This document shows, one piece after another, positions 1 to 5,955 of a stretch of DNA of 18,526 nt. The translations under genes were made by a program, and so were the position numbers. Under the pieces are notes generated by a model. It was not told the origin of the DNA. It searched no databases and saw only the letters and a program-made list of their open reading frames with translations. The number at the start of each line of letters is the position of its first letter. The first letter of the stretch is position 1. Where the stretch lies: assembly GCA_023261465.1 (NCBI GenBank), contig JAHFOW010000038.1:1-18526 (forward strand), read 5' to 3'. Source of the stretch: Planctomycetota bacterium (lineage in GTDB: Bacteria > Planctomycetota > Brocadiia > Brocadiales > Brocadiaceae).

Positions 1-828
1 TGGAAGACTGTCAAGGAACTCGAAGAGCAATACATGCGGGAGAAACTCCGCCGTGCCGGAAAACCAAGTCCCGGGGTAATCGGTATTGATGAAATTTCTA
101 TTCGCAAAGGACATAATTATCGCATCGTAGTAAGTGATCTTGAGAAGAAGCGTGCGATTTGGTTTGGTGGCAAAGAGCGTTCAGAAGAGAGTATGAATCT
201 CTTCTATGACGGGCTTGGGCTGCACAAAGCCAGGAAAATACGGCTTGCAGTTATGGATATGTGGAAGGCTTTTGAGAACTCTATCCGTCAGCACGCACCA
301 CAGGCTGCCATCCTTTACGATAAGTTTCATGTTATGAGGCATCTGAACGATGCCTTGGACAAAGTGAGAAAGAGCGAATATGCCAGACTGACTGGCAAAG
401 GTCGTAAGTTCATTAAAGGCCAGAAATACACACTCCTCTCTCATCGTGAGAATCTCACGATAGACGGGAGAAAGGCATTAAAGACGCTTCTGGCTGCCAA
501 CAAGCGACAGAACACTGCCTATGTCCTCAAAGAAACGTTCGGGCAGCTATGGAGCTACACGTCAGAGGCCTGGGCCAGAAAGTTTTTTGATAACTGGAAG
601 GCCTCGTTAAAATGGCAACGACTTAAACCGTATGAGAAGTTTGCAGAACTGGTTGAACGCCACTGGGACGGCATTGCCGCCTTCTGTAAACCAGAGAATA
701 AGGTTTCGCTCGGATTCGTCGAAGGTCTGAACAACAAAATCAGGGTCATTCAACGTCGGGCTTATGGTCTTCGGGACGAAGAATATCTCCGGATCAAAAT
801 CTTGACCTGCATGCTGCCTGATATCTAA
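1..828 (+). CDS. ISL3-family transposase, C-terminal part (5' end outside window)
   Basis: DDE transposase of the ISL3 family, catalysing cut-and-paste movement of its insertion sequence. The reading frame is open from base 1 (W-K-T-V-K-E-L-E-E before the first Met at 34), so the protein continues upstream and the N-terminal zinc-finger/HTH part is missing from view. Visible are the family's catalytic blocks: GIDEISIRKGHNY (first Asp), AVMDMWKAFENSI (second Asp) followed by the typical DKFHVMRHLNDALDKVR stretch, and EGLNNKIRVIQRRAYG (Glu) close to the C-terminus, ending in Arg-rich YLRIKIL. The C-terminal half is intact without stops. It lies directly next to a broken DUF6338-like gene, which it probably interrupted. 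Family assignment is confident; whether the element is still active cannot be judged without its left end. Confidence 0.9.
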   Translation, partial: WKTVKELEEQYMREKLRRAGKPSPGVIGIDEISIRKGHNYRIVVSDLEKKRAIWFGGKERSEESMNLFYDGLGLHKARKIRLAVMDMWKAFENSIRQHAPQAAILYDKFHVMRHLNDALDKVRKSEYARLTGKGRKFIKGQKYTLLSHRENLTIDGRKALKTLLAANKRQNTAYVLKETFGQLWSYTSEAWARKFFDNWKASLKWQRLKPYEKFAELVERHWDGIAAFCKPENKVSLGFVEGLNNKIRVIQRRAYGLRDEEYLRIKILTCMLPDI

Positions 829-836
829 TTCAGAAC

Positions 837-877
837 AAAAATGGATCATTTTTACCCACTCGATAGGGAGAAGACAC
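837..877. repeat. Probable right end of the ISL3-family element
   Basis: Immediately after the transposase stop is a perfect 7-bp inverted repeat, AAAAATG-GAT-CATTTTT (837-853). It is followed by a segment that on the reverse strand begins GTGTCTTCTCCC, resembling the outer end of an ISL3 terminal repeat. The left end is outside the window, so the exact boundary and the 8-bp target duplication typical of the family cannot be checked. Coding similarity to the interrupted neighbour starts just after this point. Confidence 0.45.
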
Positions 878-1391
878 TCTTTATTTATGTAGTTATATCA
901 GTGGTAAATGGAGAAAATCCCGTTTTAATACATTCAGACCAAATTAATAGCAGGACTACTTATTCAGTTTCATATAATTCAAGTGTTGTTATACCAGTTG
1001 CAATTCTTTCCATTCTTATACCACTTTTATTGGGGTTCTTATCTACAACAGACATCCACATGAAGCTTTTCGTAAACTTAAAATAACAAACAAAACTGCT
1101 CGTGAAACAGTTTGGTTAGATGTATTCACCGAACAAAAACGATATGTGATTGTAAACCTTGCGGATGGTAGGCGAGTATTTGGGTGGCCTATGTACTATT
1201 CAAACAATCCTGAAGAAGGTTGCTTGTATTTGTATGATGCCGCCTGGATAGATGATGAAGGTAAATATATTGACCTAAAAATTCATGGATTATTCTTAGT
1301 TAAAAAAGACAATATCGAATCTATTGAATTTACTTTAATAGATAATTCTAGTGCAAGAGAAGATACAGGAGGAAACATAAATGAGCACTAA
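878..1391 (+). pseudogene. DUF6338-like membrane protein remnant (IS-truncated, frameshifted)
   Basis: The remnant reads in two frames. In frame 1, about 878-1040, it encodes IHSDQINSRTTYSVS followed by a hydrophobic stretch IPVAILSILIPLLLGFL. From about 1041 the sense continues in frame 3 as IYNRHPHEAFRKLKITNKTA, then ETVWLDVF, then KRYVIVNLADGRRVFGW, and runs to the stop at 1389-1391. A membrane helix followed by a beta-rich domain with a 'V-I-V-x-L-x-D-G-R' strand and an acidic 'YLYDAAWIDDEGKY' strand matches my memory of the DUF6338 family, which has no known function. The shift is one base (or +2) near 1035-1045. The N-terminus is missing, evidently displaced by the ISL3 element. A 245-nt downstream ORF beginning at GTG 1146 is only the tail of this gene. 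A programmed frameshift is possible but unlikely given the lost N-terminus. Confidence 0.6.
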
Positions 1392-1521
1392 AGAAGAAAG
1401 ATTAACTGGCATTGTTAAAACGCCGGACAAAGCAACAAATATTAAGGGCGGGTATAATAGACCTCCAGTTATTCAGGTTAACAAGCCAAAACCAACACCG
1501 CCGCCACCACCAAAAAAATAA
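1381..1521 (+). CDS. Small proline-rich-tailed protein, 46 aa
   Basis: A short ORF begins at ATG 1381, overlapping the last 11 bases of the DUF6338-like remnant. It has a good ribosome-binding site (GGAGGAAA about 6 bases upstream). The peptide starts MSTKEERLTGIVKTPDKA, continues with a GGYNRPPVIQ segment and ends in a Lys/Pro tail (KPKPTPPPPPKK). It has no signal peptide and no membrane helix. The translational overlap suggests it was co-translated with the DUF6338-like protein. I recall small 'GGY...PP' proteins beside such genes, but I cannot confirm this here. Function is unknown. It may be a surviving fragment of a dead two-gene unit, since the promoter would have lain in the DNA displaced by the insertion sequence. 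Confidence 0.55.
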   Translation: MSTKEERLTGIVKTPDKATNIKGGYNRPPVIQVNKPKPTPPPPPKK

Positions 1522-1551
1522 AAGCTACTTGAAGGAAAGGATAATATAAGA

Positions 1552-1609
1552 ATGGGTTAAGCGGAGCGAACCCATCAATGCCTTTTTTGTTGGGTGTGAT
1601 TCGCTCCGC
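1552..1609. repeat. Two overlapping inverted repeats (REP-like hairpin)
   Basis: ATGGGTT (1552-1558) pairs with AACCCAT (1569-1575). GCGGAGCGAA (1561-1570), which overlaps that loop, pairs perfectly with TTCGCTCCGC (1600-1609). The two stems are mutually exclusive. A T-run (CCTTTTTTG) follows the first stem, so it could end transcription from the upstream small ORF. The GATGGGTT/AACCCATC pair with a CGCTCCGC core resembles intergenic repeats found in many bacterial genomes. Confidence 0.5.
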
Positions 1610-1640
1610 GATAAATTCAGGACAGGTTTCATCCAATCTA

Positions 1641-1702
1641 ATTATTTTTCAATTCGCAACAGTGGGAGAAGAATCTCACGCCAATCATCAATTGAGCCGT
1701 TT
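1641..1702. repeat. Direct repeat copy 1 flanking the selenoprotein candidate
   Basis: The segment from 1657 (CAACAGTGGGAGAAGAATCT...) aligns with 2599-2644 at 39 of 46 positions by my hand count, and both copies are preceded by ATTATTTTT. It contains a weak inverted repeat, GTGGGA/TCTCAC. It lies about 40 bp beyond the stop codon of the thioredoxin-fold gene. Confidence 0.6.
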
Positions 1703-1742
1703 ACACCATTTATTTCTAGTCCTTCTTCATCGTAGTATATCT

Positions 1743-2390
1743 CTAATCCTTTACATATGATACCTTCTTTGCCCAAATGCTATTGGGATAATCCTTCTTA
1801 ATCTTCCTCCACGCACTTAACAGCGCATCCACATTATGGGCTGCCCTGTATTCTGAAACGCCAAACCAATATTGCGCCTCCGGGGCAATGTCGCTCCGGG
1901 GATATTTATCCACCACCAACTTAAGCCTGGAACTGGCAGTCTTGAAATTCTGCATTTCCAGTGACATCTTACCCAGTCCGAACTGCAATTGCGGGATAAA
2001 TTCATCGGGTGGTAAAAAGCCATTAAAACGATAATATTCAGTGTCCTGCGAATTCAAAATGAGGATGGTAGGCGTCCAGAACACCCGATATTTGCCGGGA
2101 AGCTCCGAGCCGCTTTGTACATTGATTTGTAAGGGAATGAAATTGTTATTAATAAAGTCTGCTACTGCGGCATCAGGGTACGTCACGGTACCCAGGGTTT
2201 TGCACCCTGTTCAGGTGGGAGAAAAAAAGTCGAGAAGTACGGGCTTTTCAGCACTCTTTGCCTTTGTAGCCGCATCGTCGAAAGTTTTTTCCCATACAAT
2301 TGTTGGTGACACGTTTTGAGTTTCTGCTGCAAAGGCTGTCGTAACAGGCGCCGCTGATATGACAAGACAGAGTAAACTATATTTTAACAT
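1743..2390 (-). CDS. Exported thioredoxin-fold protein with in-frame TGA: candidate selenoprotein (UxxC)
   Basis: The frame runs from ATG at 2390 to the stop at 1743-1745, interrupted only by TGA at 2213-2211. With TGA read as selenocysteine the product is 215 aa. A signal peptide covers residues 1-22 (MLKYSLLCLV..., cleavage near AFA-AE). A thioredoxin fold follows: VLLDFFSPT-U60-TGC63-KTLG, then TYPDAAVADFINNNF, then WTP107T with the cis-proline. The C-terminus (about 128-215) is helical and TPR-like (YPRSDIAPEAQYWFG, YPNSIWAKK). U60 sits where thioredoxins have the first Cys of CxxC, so the motif becomes U-T-G-C. Both halves share one frame (2390 and 2186 differ by a multiple of 3), so no frameshift is needed. 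The start is chosen because AGGAGG lies 6 bases upstream of the ATG; an in-frame TTG two codons earlier is too close to it. Likely role: periplasmic thiol/disulfide or peroxide chemistry (inferred). The alternative is a nonsense-mutated cysteine gene. Confidence 0.75.
2176..2209 (-). promoter_or_regulatory. Candidate bacterial SECIS hairpin(s) after the in-frame TGA
   Basis: On the minus strand, just after TGA, are two perfect 6-bp stems. CAGGGT-GCAAA-ACCCTG occupies bases +2 to +18, and GGGTAC-CGTGAC-GTACCC occupies +18 to +35 (2193-2176). The second has a 6-nt apical loop with G at its second position, 23 nt after the TGA. As I recall the bacterial SECIS consensus, it asks for a small loop with G in its first two bases at roughly 16-37 nt. 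A third fold pairs +2..+9 with +30..+37. The structure lies inside coding sequence, as bacterial SECIS elements do. Confidence 0.6.
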
Positions 2391-2504
2391 GGCCAACCTC
2401 CTCTTCTAACAATGAAACGAGATAAAAATGCCTTATATTAAAATACACTATAACAAAGCGCCTCTTGCCGTCAACAAAATTATGATTGTTTTTTTGTAGC
2501 AATC

Positions 2505-2584
2505 GTAATGTAGCGCCGATCCCTTGTGGTCGGATTTGGCGGGGGATAAACCAACCCGCTCTACTTTATTTGGTAAATAGGTAC
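2505..2584. repeat. Dispersed palindromic repeat, copy A
   Basis: This element begins GTAATGTAGCGCCGATCCCT and contains CCGA-(10 nt)-TCGG and GGCGGG...CCCGC pairings, ending ...CTACTTTATTTGGTAAATAG. A clearly related copy with a roughly 24-bp insertion lies at 15149-15254. In that copy the first stem is CCGG/CCGG, so an A-T pair has become G-C while pairing is kept. It is probably a REP- or MITE-type mobile repeat. Confidence 0.6.
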
Positions 2585-2586
2585 GA

Positions 2587-2644
2587 TTATTTTTGTGGCA
2601 ATAGTGAGAGAAATATCTCACGCTAATTATCAATTGAGCCTTTT
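2587..2644. repeat. Direct repeat copy 2 flanking the selenoprotein candidate
   Basis: This is the partner of the repeat at 1641-1702, in the same orientation, including the shared TATCAATTGAGCC-type 3' part. This copy carries the better hairpin, GTGAGA-(6 nt)-TCTCAC. The two copies bracket the thioredoxin-fold gene at about 40 bp (3' side) and 200 bp (5' side). Confidence 0.6.
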
Positions 2645-2836
2645 GATTGGAATGACAGAATACTTTGATATTTAATTGATTGTTTAGCCACAATTTGGTA
2701 ACAATAATCAGTATATCAAAAAACTTTACAATTTTATATAACCGTATTGGTGCGGTCGTAATTCTCGTCAACCTCAAATGAGGTCTTTTAAAATAAAAAT
2801 TCCGTGCAAATATTTTAACAAGGAGGCTGGAGAACT

Positions 2837-4318
2837 ATGGAAGGGAAAAATTATATTAACGGGGCATTTGTTGATGGCGCTTCTGTCGACCGGTTCGAAA
2901 GCAGGAATCCTGCCAACATTGATGAGGTATTAGGCATTTTTCCTCTTTCTTCAGAAAAAGATGTTAATGTCGCCGTTTGTGCAGCGCAGGACGCGTACGA
3001 GGGTTGGAGAAAATTATCACGTATAAAACGGGGCGAGTATTTTGATGAATTTGCCCAATTGATTAAAAAAGACCATGAGGAGATATCCCGGTTGGTGACG
3101 AAGGAATGCGGAAAGGGGATTATTGAGGGTCGTGCCGACGTGACTGAGGGCATCCACATGGTGCAATATGTGTTTAGTACCGTGCGGATGCCGCATGGCG
3201 ATGTGATCGATTCCGAGATCCCCGGTAAAGACGCTTTCATGCGGAGAAAACCCAAAGGTGTTGTAGCGGCAATTACCCCATGGAATTTTCCCTTTGCCAT
3301 TCCCCTTTGGCTGATATGTCCTTCGGTTGTTGAGGGAAACACCGTTGTTCTTAAGCCTTCCCGGGAGACCGCATGTACCGCACAGAAGATCGCTGAATAT
3401 GCGCACAAGGCAGGTTTTCCACCGGGTGTTATCAATGTGGTCCACGGCGGTTGTGGCGATCTTTTGGTAAGGCATCCGGATACCCATGTCGTTTTGTTCG
3501 TCGGCTCAAATGATACTGGTTCTGAGATAAAGAAGATTGTCGCCGGTTTTCATAATAAGATGTGCGCCTGTGAGATGGGGGGGAAAAATGCGCTGATAGT
3601 CCTCGATGACGCCAATCTTGATATTGCCGTGAATGCTGCTATCATCAGCGCCTTTAAGACATCAGGTCAGCGCTGTACTTCTGCCAGCCGATTGATTGTG
3701 CATGAGAAGGTATTGGCTGAATTTGAAAGGAGATTCGCCGAAACAACAAAAAGAATAAAGATTGGTGATCCCCTGAATGAAGATGTATTTATGGGGCCTG
3801 TGATCAATCAGGCCGCTATGGATAAAATTGCACAGTATAATGAGCTCGCCAGAAAAGAGGGCGCAGAGGTGCTCCTGGATGGCGGCAGGCTTGACGGCGG
3901 GCTGTACAGAAAAGGTTATTTTATGTCTCCTTTTGTCTATCGTATGCGTAATAACTCAAAGAGCCGTGTACTCCGCGAGGAGGTTTTTGGCCCTCACGTG
4001 GCGATCATTCCGGTGAAGAATGTTGACGAGGCAATAGAGGTGCATAATGATACTGATTACGGCCTGTCATGTGCGGTGATTACGGAGGATTTCCGGAAGG
4101 CGCGAAGGATTCGGGAGGATTGCGAGTATGGTCTTGGATACGTAAACCTGCCCACCATTGGCGCAGAGGTGCATTTGCCCTTTGGTGGCGTAAAAAAGAG
4201 TGGGACAGGTTTGCCGTCAGCCAGCACCTTGATTGATGTGGTAACTCATCGTACGGCGTGGACAATTAACCATGACGTGGAAATCAAGATGGCCCAGGGG
4301 CTGACGGTGAAGTTATGA
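2837..4318 (+). CDS. NAD(P)-dependent aldehyde dehydrogenase
   Basis: Cytoplasmic aldehyde dehydrogenase of the ALDH superfamily, oxidising an aldehyde to a carboxylate with NAD(P)+. The 493-aa length is typical. Visible features are the oxyanion-hole Asn150 in TPWNFPFAIP, cofactor-binding Lys173 in VVLKPS, the FVGSNDTG nucleotide-binding loop (about 221-228), general-base Glu246 in CEMGGKNA, nucleophile Cys280 in SGQRCTSASR, and Glu382/Phe384 in EEVFGP. The C-terminal INxP-like block reads GYVNLPTIGAEVHLPFGG. The ATG at 2837 is preceded by AGGAGG at 2821-2826. The gene ends in TGA, showing that TGA is a normal stop in this genome. It stands alone, 12 bp from the convergent small secreted gene. 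The GAEVHLPFGG block resembles ALDHs acting on semialdehydes, but substrate cannot be assigned from sequence. Confidence 0.93.
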   Translation: MEGKNYINGAFVDGASVDRFESRNPANIDEVLGIFPLSSEKDVNVAVCAAQDAYEGWRKLSRIKRGEYFDEFAQLIKKDHEEISRLVTKECGKGIIEGRADVTEGIHMVQYVFSTVRMPHGDVIDSEIPGKDAFMRRKPKGVVAAITPWNFPFAIPLWLICPSVVEGNTVVLKPSRETACTAQKIAEYAHKAGFPPGVINVVHGGCGDLLVRHPDTHVVLFVGSNDTGSEIKKIVAGFHNKMCACEMGGKNALIVLDDANLDIAVNAAIISAFKTSGQRCTSASRLIVHEKVLAEFERRFAETTKRIKIGDPLNEDVFMGPVINQAAMDKIAQYNELARKEGAEVLLDGGRLDGGLYRKGYFMSPFVYRMRNNSKSRVLREEVFGPHVAIIPVKNVDEAIEVHNDTDYGLSCAVITEDFRKARRIREDCEYGLGYVNLPTIGAEVHLPFGGVKKSGTGLPSASTLIDVVTHRTAWTINHDVEIKMAQGLTVKL

Positions 4319-4330
4319 AAGCGTGAAATT

Positions 4331-4705
4331 TTATTTTTTTACAGTTACTTTTACAATTTGTTTTGTTCCCGCTTTTTCATAATAGGTGATTTCCACAGAG
4401 AGATTGTAAATAAACGCTGCCATGAGGGTATCGAAAAGCGCCTTATCCGGGCCGTATACGTTACTGTAACTCAAGCTAAATCCGTAAAAATTATCATCAT
4501 CTTTAAGCTTGATGATTACATCGGCGTTGAGAAACTCTTCAGTGCCCGGACGGCCAGAACCGATGCCTGCCGTCTGACTTGTTAGGTAGTCGATTTTATT
4601 AAAAGGCGTTTTGTACATTTTTGGTAAATCCCAGTTGGCATTGGCTATTCCTGGTTGCGCAATGAAAAGGAAAACAAGAAATGTGGCAGATAGTAATTTT
4701 AACAC
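4331..4705 (-). CDS. Small secreted protein of unknown function, 124 aa
   Basis: I do not recognise this family. Residues 1-23 form a clear signal peptide (MLKLLSATFLVFLFIAQPGIANA, cleavage after ANA), so the mature part of about 100 aa is exported. The mature protein has no cysteines and no lipobox. It contains short amphipathic strands (NADVIIKLKDDDNFYGFSLS, NLSVEITYYEKAG, KQIVKVTVKK) that suggest a small beta-sandwich. The ATG at 4705 has an AAAGGAG ribosome-binding site 8 bases upstream. It converges on the aldehyde dehydrogenase with a 12-bp gap and is divergent from the ATP-grasp gene, about 38 bp from that gene's likely start, so the two probably share a short bidirectional promoter region. 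It could assist at the cell surface, but nothing shows this. Confidence 0.75.
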   Translation of the reverse strand: MLKLLSATFLVFLFIAQPGIANANWDLPKMYKTPFNKIDYLTSQTAGIGSGRPGTEEFLNADVIIKLKDDDNFYGFSLSYSNVYGPDKALFDTLMAAFIYNLSVEITYYEKAGTKQIVKVTVKK

Positions 4706-4743
4706 CGGTATGCTCCTTTGAAAAATTAAAACAGTTGTCTATT

Positions 4744-5829
4744 ATGTTAATAAACTGGCTAAAATATATCAAACTTAAAAAGAGCAAATCCAAAGAGATC
4801 AGGGAAAAATATGCACATAATCATCTTCTCAATAATTTCCATCTGAACGATGATTTGAATAATAAAATTAAAACCTTCTGGGAAAAATACGGCATTAAAA
4901 TTAATACCCTGTGGTGCCGGGCATGGATATCGGTAAATGGAATTGAAGATTACCGTTACATACCAGAGGAAATCTTTTATACATTTATTGAACCGAAATT
5001 AAACCGAAAAGATCTCTTCATTGCCTATGTCGACAAAAACAATTACGACAAATTATTTGCAGACTCCGGAACACCTGTAACTATTTTGAGAAATATCAAT
5101 GGTAAGTACTACGATAGAAATTATGAAAGAATTAAGAGTTCTCATGTTAGCGATCATTTAAAAAAATATTTGGGCGATTATATTGTAAAACCATCCATTG
5201 ACAGTAGTGGGGCGAAAAATGTATTTAAAATACAAATTGATGAGCAGAAAATATATACAAACGGACAACTGATAACTATTGAGAGTATCGAAGAGATTCT
5301 ACCGAGAGATTTTTTGGTTCAGGAATTTGTGGATCAACATACCGTTTTGAAAAATATTTATCCCCATTCATTAAACACCTTCAGGGTTGTAACCCTGAGA
5401 ATTGATGACGATATTTATGCCGTAAAATCCATTGTGAAATTCGGAGACAGAGGAAGTTATGTTGATTATACCGAAGAACAGGGCGGATACCACTGCGGCG
5501 TTAAACCAGAGGGCACGTTGAATCAGTTTGCAATTGATCTGTACTATAATAAGTACCGTACACATCCCTATACGGGTGCAGCATTTGGGGATGTCCATAT
5601 ACCACAGTTTAGTTTTTTATTGAACTTTGCAAAAGATCTCCATAGCCAATTGTTGTATTACGATATGGCGTCATGGGATCTTGCAATTAATAAAAATGGA
5701 GAGCCGGTGCTGATTGAAGTTAATCTTGTATATCAGGGCATTGGATTTATCCAGATAAATAACGGTCCTCTTTTTGGCGACTACACAGAGGATATACTGG
5801 ATAGGTGCATTAAACGGAAAAGAATATAA
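4744..5829 (+). CDS. Sugar-transfer-associated ATP-grasp enzyme
   Basis: ATP-grasp ligase of the type associated with capsule or exopolysaccharide and sugar-transfer loci. Members are thought to join a carboxylate to an amine or hydroxyl using ATP. The sequence shows an ATP-grasp order of motifs: Lys149 in DYIVKPSIDSSG, Glu194 in LVQEFV, Arg214 in NTFRVVTLR, KFGDRGSYVDYTE (glycine loop), Asp312 in SWDLAI and metal-binding Glu325/Asn327 in PVLIEVNLVYQG. The N-terminal 60 residues are basic and helical (LKKSKSKEIREKYAHNH). The 361-aa form starting at ATG 4744 is preferred because the upstream in-frame ATG (4681) overlaps the divergent gene, but neither start has a strong ribosome-binding site. 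No glycosyltransferase or other polysaccharide gene is nearby, so the substrate is unknown. Confidence 0.8.
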   Translation: MLINWLKYIKLKKSKSKEIREKYAHNHLLNNFHLNDDLNNKIKTFWEKYGIKINTLWCRAWISVNGIEDYRYIPEEIFYTFIEPKLNRKDLFIAYVDKNNYDKLFADSGTPVTILRNINGKYYDRNYERIKSSHVSDHLKKYLGDYIVKPSIDSSGAKNVFKIQIDEQKIYTNGQLITIESIEEILPRDFLVQEFVDQHTVLKNIYPHSLNTFRVVTLRIDDDIYAVKSIVKFGDRGSYVDYTEEQGGYHCGVKPEGTLNQFAIDLYYNKYRTHPYTGAAFGDVHIPQFSFLLNFAKDLHSQLLYYDMASWDLAINKNGEPVLIEVNLVYQGIGFIQINNGPLFGDYTEDILDRCIKRKRI

Positions 5830-5867
5830 AACTATAGTATATTGAAATGCCAAAAGTTTGTCTCCCT

Positions 5868-5896
5868 TGTCATTGCGAGCAAGGCCTTCGTAACGA
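5868..5896. repeat. Degenerate dispersed repeat remnant
   Basis: TGTCATTGCGAGCAAGGCCT resembles one arm of the widespread intergenic 'GTCATTGCGAGC...GAAGCAATC' repeat. Related, better preserved pieces are at 12179-12264 and 12332-12343. It lies in the 126-bp gap between two convergent genes and may be a decayed palindrome. Otherwise the gap shows nothing. Confidence 0.4.
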
Positions 5897-5955
5897 TATT
5901 TCCATGTCAATGTATTTAAGACGTTTATTATATGTTGTTCTCTTAAGACGAATTG

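Larger units (their letters stand above)
2391..2836. other. Intergenic region, repeat-rich, no gene seen
   Basis: This 446-bp gap separates the divergent selenoprotein candidate and aldehyde dehydrogenase genes. It holds two repeat copies (2505-2584 and 2587-2644) and a perfect short inverted repeat ACCTC-AAAT-GAGGT (2771-2784) 50 bp before the dehydrogenase start. The 109-codon minus-strand ORF through it (2448-2777) follows the repeats, has no ribosome-binding site and looks non-coding. I could not find a convincing paired -35/-10. Confidence 0.5.

Noticed and set aside
841..1086. Separate 81-aa gene beginning MDHFYPLD
   Set aside because: Its first codons come from the IS end, and its remainder continues in another frame as the DUF6338-like remnant.
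2183..2396. Frameshift or two separate genes as the explanation of the split thioredoxin-fold ORFs
   Set aside because: Both halves are in the same frame (start coordinates differ by a multiple of three), and the only break is one TGA at the redox-Cys position, so selenocysteine or a single nonsense mutation are the only simple options.
2448..2777. 109-codon minus-strand ORF
   Set aside because: It runs through two dispersed repeats, has no ribosome-binding site, and its translation shows no family features.
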